DNA of 55,229 nucleotides from Bradyrhizobium sp. Lineage in GTDB: Bacteria > Pseudomonadota > Alphaproteobacteria > Rhizobiales > Xanthobacteraceae. Of the stretch, positions 42,368 through 49,922 are shown in pieces. Numbering within the stretch: position 1 is the stretch's first letter; each line of letters starts with the position of its first letter. The DNA lies in assembly GCF_016219575.1 (NCBI RefSeq), contig NZ_JACRMG010000041.1, positions 1 to 55,229 of the forward strand, given 5' to 3'. The translations under genes were made by a program, and so were the position numbers. A model generated the notes under the pieces. It saw only the letters and a list, made by a program, of their open reading frames with translations. It was not told the origin of the DNA and did no database searches.

Positions 42368-43999
42368 ATGGCAACTTCCGCAGCGACACACCACGATCAC
42401 GCCCAGGGACACGGACATGACGATCACGCGCATGCGCACCCGACAGGGTGGCGGCGCTGGCTGTATTCGACCAACCACAAGGACATCGGCACGATGTACC
42501 TGGTGTTTGCGATCGTCGCCGGGTTCATCGGCGGGTTCATGTCCATCATGATGCGCATCGAGTTGATGTTCCCGGGCGTGCAGATCTTCCACGAAACGCA
42601 CATCTTCAACGTCTTCGTCACGGCTCACGGTCTGATCATGGTGTTCTTCATGATCATGCCGGCCTTCATCGGCGGTTTCGGCAACTGGATGGTGCCGTTG
42701 ATGATCGGCGCGCCCGACATGGCGTTTCCGCGCATGAACAACATCTCGTTCTGGCTGCTGCCGGCCTCCTTCTCGCTGCTGCTGATCTCGGCCTTCGTCG
42801 AGGGCGAGCCGGGCTCGCCGGGCGTCGGTGCCGGCTGGACGGTCTATGCGCCGCTGTCGACCTCGGGCCATCCGGGGCCGGCGGTCGATTTCGCGATCCT
42901 GTCGCTGCATCTGGCCGGTGCGTCGTCGATCCTCGGCGCCATCAACTTCATCACCACCATCTTCAACATGCGCGCGCCGGGCATGACCCTGCACAAGATG
43001 CCGCTGTTCGTGTGGTCGATCCTGGTGACGGTGTTCCTGCTGCTGCTGTCGCTGCCGGTGCTCGCCGGTGCGATCACCATGCTGCTCACCGACCGTAATT
43101 TCGGCACCACCTTCTTCTCCGCCGACGGCGGCGGCGACCCGGTGCTGTTCCAGCATCTGTTCTGGTTCTTCGGTCACCCCGAAGTGTACATCCTGATTCT
43201 GCCGGGCTTCGGCGTTGTCAGCCAGATTGTCTCGACCTTCTCGCGCAAGCCCGTATTCGGCTATCTCGGCATGGCCTACGCCATGGTCGCGATCGGCGCC
43301 ATCGGCTTCGTGGTGTGGGCGCACCACATGTACACCGTCGGCATGAACTCGGCGACGCAGGCCTATTTCCTGGCCGCCACCATGGTGATCGCGGTTCCGA
43401 CCGGCGTGAAGATCTTCTCCTGGATCGCGACGATGTGGGGTGGCTCGATCGAGTTCAGGACGCCGATGGTCTGGGCGATCGGCTTCATTTTCCTGTTCAC
43501 GGTCGGTGGCGTCACGGGCGTCGTGCTCTCCAATGCCGGCGTCGACCGCGCACTGCATGAGACCTACTACGTGGTGGCGCATTTCCACTACACGATGTCG
43601 CTGGGTGCCACCTTCGGCATCTTCGCGGCCTGGTACTACTGGTTCCCGAAGATGTCCGGGTACATGTACAACGAGACGCTCGGCAAGGCGCATTTCTGGT
43701 TCACCTTCATCGGCGTGAACCTGGTGTTCTTCCCGCAGCATTTCCTCGGCCTCTCCGGCATGCCGCGCCGTTATGTCGACTATCCCGACGCGTTCGCCGG
43801 CTGGAACTACGTGTCATCGGTCGGCTCCTACATTTCCGGCTTCGGTCTCCTGATCTTCCTGTATTGCGTGATCGAGGCGTTCATGAAGAAGCGGGTGGCC
43901 GGCGACAATCCGTGGGGCGCCAGCGCCACCACCCTGGAGTGGACGCTTTCCTCTCCGCCGCCCTTCCACCAGTTCGAAGTGCTGCCGAAGGTGCAGTAA
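42368..43999 (+). CDS. coxA: Cytochrome c oxidase subunit I (aa3-type)
   Basis: A 543-residue catalytic subunit with about 12 membrane helices, reducing oxygen at the heme a3-CuB site and pumping protons. Heme a ligands are His87 (VTAHGLIM) and His407; heme a3 uses His405 (VVAHFHYTMSLG). CuB ligands are His270, cross-linked to Tyr274 in GHPEVYI, plus His319 and His320 (WAHHMYT). The Tyr in helix VI and the D-channel-like NPAxx region mark it as A-type; GNWMVPLMIGAPDMAFPR is present. The His-rich N-terminus (HHDHAQGHGHDDHAHAH) is unusual in length and could bind metal. Confidence 0.98.
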   Translation: MATSAATHHDHAQGHGHDDHAHAHPTGWRRWLYSTNHKDIGTMYLVFAIVAGFIGGFMSIMMRIELMFPGVQIFHETHIFNVFVTAHGLIMVFFMIMPAFIGGFGNWMVPLMIGAPDMAFPRMNNISFWLLPASFSLLLISAFVEGEPGSPGVGAGWTVYAPLSTSGHPGPAVDFAILSLHLAGASSILGAINFITTIFNMRAPGMTLHKMPLFVWSILVTVFLLLLSLPVLAGAITMLLTDRNFGTTFFSADGGGDPVLFQHLFWFFGHPEVYILILPGFGVVSQIVSTFSRKPVFGYLGMAYAMVAIGAIGFVVWAHHMYTVGMNSATQAYFLAATMVIAVPTGVKIFSWIATMWGGSIEFRTPMVWAIGFIFLFTVGGVTGVVLSNAGVDRALHETYYVVAHFHYTMSLGATFGIFAAWYYWFPKMSGYMYNETLGKAHFWFTFIGVNLVFFPQHFLGLSGMPRRYVDYPDAFAGWNYVSSVGSYISGFGLLIFLYCVIEAFMKKRVAGDNPWGASATTLEWTLSSPPPFHQFEVLPKVQ

Positions 44000-44061
44000 G
44001 CCAGTTGCGCGCGCGCCGGCCTGCCCGGCGCGCCGCCTGTTTCGAGATAGCGAGAGCAGAC

Positions 44062-45000
44062 TTGTCGGTCGTCGATCACAACGCCATCGAACTCGGCCCG
44101 CGGATTTCCGAGGCCGGGGTCGGCGATTATCTCGCGCTGCTGAAGCCGCGCGTGATGTCGCTGGTGGTGTTCACCGCACTGGTCGGCCTGATGATTGCGC
44201 CGGTGCACGTGCACCCGGTGCTGGCGATCACCGCGCTGCTCTGCATCGCGGTCGGTGCCGGGGCTTCCGGTGCGCTCAACATGGCCTATGAGGGCGACAT
44301 TGATGCGCTGATGACGCGCACCCTCAACCGGCCGATTCCGCGCGGGCGCGTCACGCGCGCCGAGGCTACGACCTTCGGCATGACGCTCGCGTTCTTCTCG
44401 GTGCTGACGCTCGGCATCCTCGTCAACTGGCTGGCCGGCGCGCTGCTTGCGTTCACGATCTTCTTCTATGTCGTGGTCTACACCATGGGCCTCAAGCGCT
44501 GGACCGCGCAGAACATCGTCATCGGCGGCGCCGCCGGCGCGCTGCCGCCGGTCGTGGCGTGGGCGGCGGCGACCGGCTCGCTCTCGGTCGAGCCGTGGCT
44601 CCTGTTCTCGATCATCTTCTTCTGGACGCCGCCGCATTTCTGGGCGCTGGCGCTGTTCCGCAGCGACGACTATGCCCGCGCGGGCGTGCCGATGCTTCCC
44701 GTCGTGGCCGGCCCCGATGCGACGCGGCTGCAGATCTTGCTCTACACCGTCGTGCTGGTGGCGGTGGCGCTCGCGCCCTGGCCGCTCGGCTATTTCGACG
44801 CGGTCTACGGCGTCACCTCGCTGGTAGCCGGCGCCGGCATGCTGTGGCTTGCCGTCGACGTCTATCGCCTGCGCGAGGGCACGGCCGCCGCGCGCGCCTC
44901 GCGAAGACTGTTTGCCTTCTCGATCCTTTATCTGTTCGCGCTGTTTGCGGTCCTCCTCGCCGGGGTCGTGTTCCGCGCCATTGCACCTTTGCTCTGGTAG
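44062..45000 (+). CDS. ctaB: Protoheme IX farnesyltransferase (heme O synthase)
   Basis: A 312-residue membrane protein that farnesylates heme B to heme O for the aa3 oxidase. The prenyltransferase motifs are NMAYEGDIDALMTRTLNRP near residue 72 and SDDYARAGVPMLPV near 205; about nine hydrophobic segments are seen. The likely start is TTG 44062 (SVVDHNAIELGPRISEAGVG), preceded by GAGAG; no ATG fits before the first helix. It is 62 bp past coxA and 18 bp before coxF, so translation is linked across the operon. Confidence 0.95.
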   Translation: MSVVDHNAIELGPRISEAGVGDYLALLKPRVMSLVVFTALVGLMIAPVHVHPVLAITALLCIAVGAGASGALNMAYEGDIDALMTRTLNRPIPRGRVTRAEATTFGMTLAFFSVLTLGILVNWLAGALLAFTIFFYVVVYTMGLKRWTAQNIVIGGAAGALPPVVAWAAATGSLSVEPWLLFSIIFFWTPPHFWALALFRSDDYARAGVPMLPVVAGPDATRLQILLYTVVLVAVALAPWPLGYFDAVYGVTSLVAGAGMLWLAVDVYRLREGTAAARASRRLFAFSILYLFALFAVLLAGVVFRAIAPLLW

Positions 45001-45018
45001 GGGGCGCATGGAGCGGCA

Positions 45019-45183
45019 ATGGACGAGCAACGGAACAAGGAAGGTATCGTCCTCACTGAGGCGCAAATCCGCAGCCGCCGGCAGCGTTCGATCGGCATTG
45101 CGCTGGCGCTCGGCGTTCTCGTCGTGCTGTTTTTCGCGGTCACCATGGTCAAGGGGCCGGTCGTTCTCGTCCGGCCGGTGTGA
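45019..45183 (+). CDS. coxF: CoxF-like small membrane protein
   Basis: A 54-residue protein, MDEQRNKEGIVLTEAQIRSR onward, with one membrane helix (SIGIALALGVLVVLFFAVTM). Position between ctaB and ctaG matches the small CoxF/CtaF-type gene of alphaproteobacterial oxidase operons. Its TGA overlaps the GTG of ctaG (GTGA, 45180-45183). Its role in oxidase assembly is inferred from place and size. Confidence 0.85.
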   Translation: MDEQRNKEGIVLTEAQIRSRRQRSIGIALALGVLVVLFFAVTMVKGPVVLVRPV

Positions 45184-45809
45184 GTGACATGGAACGCGAA
45201 GCCAGCCAGTACCGGACCCGCAAGCCACGCCTCGGCCGCGATGCGCTGGTCGCGTCGATCTGCGGCTTCGTGGTGGTGCTGATGGTCGGCGCCTCCTACG
45301 CCGCCGTGCCCTTCTACAACTGGTTCTGCCGCGTCACCGGCTTCAACGGTACCACGCAGGTGGCGACCTCGGCGCCGGCTTCCGCGCCCTTGGCGCGCAG
45401 GATCGCGGTGCGTTTCGACGCCAATGTCGGCCCCGGCCTGCCCTGGAAGTTCGAGCCGGAGCAGACCGAGATCGAGATCCCGATCGGCCAGGTCGTCACC
45501 GTCTTCTACACCGTCACCAACCAGGCGGCGCGCACCACCGCGGGGCAGGCGGCCTACAACGTCACGCCGCTGACGGCCGGGGCCTACTTCCAGAAGATCA
45601 ACTGCTTCTGCTTCACCGAACAGACCATGGCGCCGGGCGAGAAGCGCGAGATGCCGGTCGTGTTCTATGTCGATCCGCAGCTTGCGGCCGACGCCGAGAA
45701 CGACGGACTGAACACCATCACGCTGTCCTACACCTTCTATCCCGTGCGCGATCCCGCTGCCCGGCCGCTTGCGGCAGGCGAGGGCGACAGGCGCAAGGGC
45801 AACCTTTGA
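45180..45809 (+). CDS. ctaG: Cytochrome c oxidase assembly protein CtaG (Cox11)
   Basis: A 209-residue copper chaperone that delivers CuB to subunit I. One N-terminal membrane helix (LVASICGFVVVLMVGASYAAV) precedes a periplasmic domain with the copper motif CFC: Cys142 and Cys144 in KINCFCFTEQTM, plus Cys50 near FYNWFC. The start GTG 45180 overlaps the coxF stop; an ATG at 45189 (MEREASQYRTR) is an alternative. It sits between coxF and coxC as in related genomes. Confidence 0.95.
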   Translation: MSDMEREASQYRTRKPRLGRDALVASICGFVVVLMVGASYAAVPFYNWFCRVTGFNGTTQVATSAPASAPLARRIAVRFDANVGPGLPWKFEPEQTEIEIPIGQVVTVFYTVTNQAARTTAGQAAYNVTPLTAGAYFQKINCFCFTEQTMAPGEKREMPVVFYVDPQLAADAENDGLNTITLSYTFYPVRDPAARPLAAGEGDRRKGNL

Positions 45810-45873
45810 CGTTCTGAATTGATACCGTGCTTGATACGTGTCCTTGGGGCACGGCACTAATGGGGAGACTGCA

Positions 45874-46767
45874 ATGGCCGCACAAGCCAAGCATCACGAC
45901 TACCACCTCGTCGATCCGAGCCCGTGGCCGGTCGTAGGCTCGATCTCGGCCTTCATCATGGCCATCGGCGCCATCGGCTGGATGCACCACATGTTCAAGG
46001 CCGCGCCGATCGTGTTCGGCATCGGCACCGTGGGCGTGCTCTACACCATGGCGAGCTGGTGGGCCGACGTCATCAGGGAGGCCCAGCACAAGGGCGACCA
46101 CACCCGCGTGGTGCAGATCAGCCATCGCTACGGCATGATCCTGTTCATCGCCTCCGAGGTGATGTTCTTCGTCGCCTGGTTCTGGGCCTTCTTCAATTCA
46201 GCCCTGTTCCCGGCCGACGCCATCCAGGCGACCCGCGATGCGATCTTCGGCTGCGGCCCCGGCACCGCCATGGGTGCCTGCGCCGTGCCCGGCACCTGGC
46301 CGCCGAAGGGCATCGAGACCTTCGACCCCTGGCACCTGCCGCTGCTCAACACGCTCTTGCTGCTGACCTCCGGCACCACGGTGACCTGGGCGCACCATGC
46401 GCTGCTGGAGAACGACCGCCAAGGCCTGAAATACGGCCTGATCCTCACCGTCATCCTCGGCGCCGCCTTCACCTGCGTGCAGGCCTATGAATACGCGCAC
46501 GCCTCGTTCCACTACTCCGGCAACATCTACGGCGCGACCTTCTTCATGGCGACCGGCTTCCACGGCTTCCATGTGCTGGTCGGCACCGTGTTCCTGCTGG
46601 TCTGCCTGTTCCGCGCCTATGCCGGCCACTTCACGCCGAAGCAGCACCTCGGCTTCGAGTTCGCCGCCTGGTACTGGCACTTCGTCGACGTGGTCTGGCT
46701 GTTCCTGTTCATCTGTATCTATATCTGGGGTCGCGGCGCCGAGATCGCCGGCCACGCCGCGCACTAG
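45874..46767 (+). CDS. coxC: Cytochrome c oxidase subunit III
   Basis: A 297-residue membrane subunit with about seven helices that stabilises the oxidase and its proton uptake. Hallmarks include HDYHLVDPSPWPVVGSISAF at the start, LFIASEVMFFVAWFWAFFNS, ATGFHGFHVLVGT and HFVDVVWLFLFICIYIWG near the end. GGGGAG (45862-45867) precedes ATG 45874. A strong rho-independent terminator follows about 20 bp after the stop, so DUF983 and SURF1 probably depend on read-through or their own promoter. Confidence 0.97.
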   Translation: MAAQAKHHDYHLVDPSPWPVVGSISAFIMAIGAIGWMHHMFKAAPIVFGIGTVGVLYTMASWWADVIREAQHKGDHTRVVQISHRYGMILFIASEVMFFVAWFWAFFNSALFPADAIQATRDAIFGCGPGTAMGACAVPGTWPPKGIETFDPWHLPLLNTLLLLTSGTTVTWAHHALLENDRQGLKYGLILTVILGAAFTCVQAYEYAHASFHYSGNIYGATFFMATGFHGFHVLVGTVFLLVCLFRAYAGHFTPKQHLGFEFAAWYWHFVDVVWLFLFICIYIWGRGAEIAGHAAH

Positions 46768-46786
46768 GAGCGGAGATCGTGTTAGG

Positions 46787-46816
46787 AAGGGGCGGCCTCC
46801 GGGCCGCCCTTTTTTC
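46787..46816 (+). terminator. Rho-independent terminator after coxC
   Basis: Stem GGGCGGCC (46790-46797) and GGCCGCCC (46802-46809), loop TCCG, followed by a TTTTTTC tract. It lies 20 bp after the coxC stop and is a textbook terminator. Confidence 0.92.
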
Positions 46817-46818
46817 TT

Positions 46819-46943
46819 ACCCTCGCCCCCTGTGGGAGAGGGTCGCTTCGCGCATTGAAGCAGGGTGAGGGGTCTGTCTCCGCGGATAGAGACCCCTCAT
46901 CTGTCGCGCTTCGCGCGCCACCTTCTCCCACAAGGGGAGAAGG
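46819..46943. repeat. Palindromic intergenic repeat, family B
   Basis: Left part with CCCTCGCCCCCTGTGGGAGA and AGGGTGAGGGGTCT; right part with AGACCCCTCATC and CCTTCTCCCACAAGGGGAGA. The halves are inverted relatives of the elements at 6915 and 14584. Its right end runs straight into AGGAAGGGGG, the purine-rich stretch before the DUF983 gene. Confidence 0.85.
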
Positions 46944-46954
46944 AAGGGGGATAC

Positions 46955-47341
46955 ATGAACGAAACGCCACCCACCCTCACCGAAAGCGCGCTGCGCGGCA
47001 TCGCCTGCAAATGCCCGCGCTGCGGCAAGGGCAAGATCTATTCGGGCTTCCTGACCCTGCGGCCCGCTTGCGAGGCCTGCGGGCTCGACTTCGCCTTCAT
47101 GGATTCCGGCGACGGGCCGGCGATCTTCATGATCATGATCGCGGGCGCCATCGTGGTCGGCGCCGCGCTGATCGTCGAGATCAAGTATCAGCCGCCGTTC
47201 TGGCTGCATGCCGCGCTGTGGCTGCCGCTAATCCTGGCGACCACGCTGTTGCCGCTGCGCGCGATGAAGTCGCTCCTGATCGCGCTGCAGTACCACCACA
47301 AGGCCGCGCCTGGCCGGCTGATCGACCGCGCGCCGAAATGA
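46955..47341 (+). CDS. DUF983 zinc-ribbon membrane protein
   Basis: A 128-residue protein with an N-terminal zinc ribbon (CPRCGKGKIY and CEACGLDF, four cysteines at about 20-43) and two membrane segments (IFMIMIAGAIVVGAALIV and LWLPLILATTLLPL). DUF983 genes regularly sit between coxC and SURF1 in alphaproteobacteria, so a role in oxidase biogenesis is likely but unproven. The stop overlaps the SURF1 start (ATGA, 47338-47341). The purine-rich site AGGAAGGGGG borders a repeat element. Confidence 0.92.
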   Translation: MNETPPTLTESALRGIACKCPRCGKGKIYSGFLTLRPACEACGLDFAFMDSGDGPAIFMIMIAGAIVVGAALIVEIKYQPPFWLHAALWLPLILATTLLPLRAMKSLLIALQYHHKAAPGRLIDRAPK

Positions 47342-48075
47342 ACGCGCGGCGCCTCGGTTTCAGCCTGTTTACGCTTGCGATGGTCGCCGTGCTGATCGGC
47401 CTCGGCTGCTGGCAATTGCAGCGCCGCGCGGAGAAGCTGGCGCTGATCGCAGCGCTCGACGAACGGCTTGCGCTGGCTCCGGTGCCGTTGCCGCTGCCGG
47501 GCGAATGGAGCGCGCTGTCGCCGCCGAAAGACGAGTTCCGCCGCGTCGTCTTCACGGCGATCTACCCGCGATTGCCGGACGCGATGGTCTACGGCGCCGG
47601 CTCCGCCCTGCGCGACGACGTCGCCGGTCCCGGCGCATGGGCGTTCCTTCCGGCGCGGCTGGTCTCCGGCGAGATCGTCGCGGTCAATGCCGGATTCGTG
47701 CAGAACACAATGCAGGATCGCGCCCAGCAGGACCGCGCGGCAGGCCGGCTGGTCACCGGCCAGCCCGTCACGCTGACCGGCTACCTCCGCTTTCCCGAGA
47801 GCGCGGGTTCGCTGACCCCGTCGGAGAATACCGGCAAGCGGCTCTGGTTCGCGCGCGACGTTCCGGCGATGGCGCGCGCGCTCGACTGGGGATCCATCGC
47901 ACCGTTCTATGTCGATCTGGAAACGCCGGTGCCCGACAGCGGCACGCCAAAGCCGGGTCCGCTCCGCGTCCGCCTGAAGAACGACCATCTGCAATACGCC
48001 ATTACCTGGTTCGGTCTGGCGGCCGTCATGACGATCGCCTTCGGCTTCTGGCTGCGCGCGCAGCGGCGCGGGTAA
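47338..48075 (+). CDS. SURF1 family cytochrome oxidase assembly protein
   Basis: A 245-residue inner-membrane protein with two terminal helices (LFTLAMVAVLIGLGCWQLQRR and YAITWFGLAAVMTIAFGFWL) and a periplasmic domain between. SURF1 helps insert heme a into subunit I. Hallmarks are GCWQLQRRAEK, FVQNTMQDR, and NDHLQYAITWFGLA. It is translationally coupled to DUF983. The usual ispH/thrB neighbours of this gene in related genomes, as I recall them, are not next; a MazEF module and an arsenic island follow instead. Confidence 0.94.
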   Translation: MNARRLGFSLFTLAMVAVLIGLGCWQLQRRAEKLALIAALDERLALAPVPLPLPGEWSALSPPKDEFRRVVFTAIYPRLPDAMVYGAGSALRDDVAGPGAWAFLPARLVSGEIVAVNAGFVQNTMQDRAQQDRAAGRLVTGQPVTLTGYLRFPESAGSLTPSENTGKRLWFARDVPAMARALDWGSIAPFYVDLETPVPDSGTPKPGPLRVRLKNDHLQYAITWFGLAAVMTIAFGFWLRAQRRG

Positions 48076-48091
48076 GGCCTATCCCGCGCAG

Positions 48092-48421
48092 CTAATCCGC
48101 GAGCCCGAGCACGAATGCCAGGGCGGCATTGAGCCGGGTCATGTCCTGGCTGCCGAGACGGCCGATCCTGCGTCCGATCCGTTCGCGCCTGACGGTAACC
48201 GGTTTATCGGCCATCACCTGTGATACGAACCGCAATCCATTTTCGGGTCCGGGATCGATGGTGACACGAAAATCCGGAGCATCTGCCAGCTCGGAAGTCA
48301 GCTGGCAGACCACCACCGAGGCATGGCTTTCCGGAAAGGCGTCGGTCTGCACGATGACGGCCGGACGCGGCTTGCCGTAGTCGCCTGCCGCGGCGACGGC
48401 AACCAGATCACCGCGCCGCAT
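48092..48421 (-). CDS. mazF: PemK/MazF-type toxin (putative endoribonuclease)
   Basis: A 109-residue toxin-like protein: MRRGDLVAVAAAGDYGKPRP then AVIVQTD, the conserved MazF/PemK opening with Arg and the loop before the first strand, and VMADKPVTVRRERIGRRIG near 70. MazF toxins cleave mRNA and are held by an antitoxin. Its start lies 14 bp inside the antitoxin gene. It is convergent with SURF1, 16 bp away. The family is clear; toxicity and target are inferred. Confidence 0.9.
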   Translation of the reverse strand: MRRGDLVAVAAAGDYGKPRPAVIVQTDAFPESHASVVVCQLTSELADAPDFRVTIDPGPENGLRFVSQVMADKPVTVRRERIGRRIGRLGSQDMTRLNAALAFVLGLAD

Positions 48422-48620
48422 CGGCGTCGAACTCGGAAACCGCCTCGATCCATTTCAAGGCGTCGTGCTCGCGATCGGGGTTCAGGCCGGCGACCTGCTT
48501 GGCCACCCGGCGCCGGACGGCGCGTGCGCGAGGATCGGCAACGACGATGCGCAACTCGCGCAGGCCCCTCGCGCGCCGGCGCTGCCGCATCGCCTTCATC
48601 CGTTCCGCCGGTGCCGTCAC
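48408..48620 (-). CDS. mazE: Antitoxin, MazE-like (DUF3018-type)
   Basis: A 70-residue, strongly basic protein (MRQRRRARGLRELRIVVADP, RARAVRRRVAKQVAG) ending in an acidic tail (HDALKWIEAVSEFDADAA), which is the usual DNA-binding head and toxin-neutralising tail layout. It begins with GTG 48620 after GGAGAGAGG. It overlaps the mazF gene by 14 bp. Two perfect palindromes at its promoter are the likely autoregulatory sites. Confidence 0.87.
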   Translation of the reverse strand: MTAPAERMKAMRQRRRARGLRELRIVVADPRARAVRRRVAKQVAGLNPDREHDALKWIEAVSEFDADAAR

Positions 48621-48635
48621 GGGCCTCTCTCCAAC

Positions 48636-48680
48636 TGTAACGCGTTACACAATCGTAACGCGTTACAGTGCTGACGGCAA
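48636..48680 (-). promoter_or_regulatory. mazEF promoter with twin perfect palindromes
   Basis: GTAACGCGTTAC occurs twice (48637-48648 and 48655-48666), identical and perfectly palindromic, with centres 18 bp apart; the first is extended to TGTAACGCGTTACA. On the minus strand TTGCCG (48680-48675) and TACGAT (48657-48652), 17 bp apart, make a likely promoter whose -10 and start region are covered by the two sites. The layout fits toxin-antitoxin autorepression. Confidence 0.75.
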
Positions 48681-48692
48681 GCCATCGCCCGT

Positions 48693-49862
48693 TCAGGCGC
48701 TGCTTGCCGCCGATGCCGTCCGCGACCAGTACAGCGCCAGCGGGCCGAGCAGGATGCCGAAGGCCAGCACCGCAAATGCCGCCGTCCAGGCGGAGGCGCT
48801 GGCCGGTCCACCCGCGGCATCGAGCGCGACGCCGACCGCCCAGGCCCCCAGCGCCGACAGACTGAAGCCGACGGTCGAATGCATCGCCATGGTCGCGCCG
48901 CGATTGGCCGGATCGGCCGCTATGGTCATGCCCGAGGTCAGCGCGCCGGAATCGGCGGGCACCGTCAGCGCGTAGACCAGCAGGAGCGGGATCAGCACCC
49001 AAGGCGACTGGTCGGACAACAGCCCGATCGACAGCGCCACAGCGCCCGAGGTGAACATCACCGCGGATATGGCGCGATGCCGCCCGAGCTTCAGCGCCAG
49101 CTCGTTGCCGAGGATGCTCGCGGGCATCGCCAGGATGGAGAACACGAAGCTGACGATCAGCGGCGTCAGCGAGGAGGGGTGCCGTGCGATCACGAAGCTC
49201 CAGAACGCGACGATCCAGGTCCGAATACCGTAGAGCTCGAAGCAGTGCGCGCCGTAACCCAGCACGAATCCCATCGCGCTGGTATTGCGTACGACCGGCG
49301 CGAAGCTCAGCAGGCGGCCGGCTGCGGGTTTCGGCTCGACCGGTTGCAGCAGCGCGCTTGCCGTGAGCATCACCAGCGGACCGGTCGCGGTGACGAGGAA
49401 CGCGGCGCGCCAGCCGAAATTCTCCGCCACGAGCTGGGCCACCAGGAACGAAAGTCCGACGCCCAGCGAAAAGCTCGACGTGTAGAGCGTCACCGCGCGC
49501 GAGGAATCGCCGGGTGCCAGGCGGTCGGTCAGCGCCTTCAGCCCCGGCATGTAGGCGCCGGCAAAGCCGATGCCGGCAATCGCGTTGCACAGCGCGCCGG
49601 ACCACAGCCCGGTCGCGAACAGGCCGAACAGCACCGTGCCGAACGCGCTCAGCGCCGAGCCTGCAATCAATATTTTTCGCGCGTCGATGCGGTCGGTGAG
49701 CGTTGCCAGCACCGGGACCGCCAGCATGTAGCCGGCGGCACCCGAGCCCGACAGCAGCCCGGCCTGCGCGCCCGACAAATGCCATTCCGGGATCAGGAAG
49801 CCGGCGAGGATCGCGGGCACGACGACGTGCGGCAGCAGGCTTCCCAGCTGGCCCAGGCACAT
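48693..49862 (-). CDS. MFS transporter of the arsenic-type gene cluster
   Basis: A 389-residue inner-membrane protein with about 12 helices of the major facilitator superfamily: GSGAAGYMLAVPVLATLTDR is the loop 2-3 motif. It is the last gene of the arsM-flavoprotein block, 60 bp after the flavoprotein gene. MFS exporters in ars clusters pump methylated or organo-arsenicals, or arsenate esters; the substrate here is not known. The N-terminus may be longer: a purine-rich site sits 17 bp before ATG 49862 and the frame is open upstream (IRLQGKSVIVAM). Confidence 0.88.
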   Translation of the reverse strand: MCLGQLGSLLPHVVVPAILAGFLIPEWHLSGAQAGLLSGSGAAGYMLAVPVLATLTDRIDARKILIAGSALSAFGTVLFGLFATGLWSGALCNAIAGIGFAGAYMPGLKALTDRLAPGDSSRAVTLYTSSFSLGVGLSFLVAQLVAENFGWRAAFLVTATGPLVMLTASALLQPVEPKPAAGRLLSFAPVVRNTSAMGFVLGYGAHCFELYGIRTWIVAFWSFVIARHPSSLTPLIVSFVFSILAMPASILGNELALKLGRHRAISAVMFTSGAVALSIGLLSDQSPWVLIPLLLVYALTVPADSGALTSGMTIAADPANRGATMAMHSTVGFSLSALGAWAVGVALDAAGGPASASAWTAAFAVLAFGILLGPLALYWSRTASAASSA

Positions 49863-49922
49863 CGCGACGATGACGGATTTTCCCTGCAGCCTGATGGTCT
49901 CACCCGATCCGGTCGGGAAATG

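Noticed and set aside
42305..43741. Open frame antisense to coxA
   Set aside because: Histidine/arginine-rich shadow of a membrane protein gene; no ribosome site or domain.
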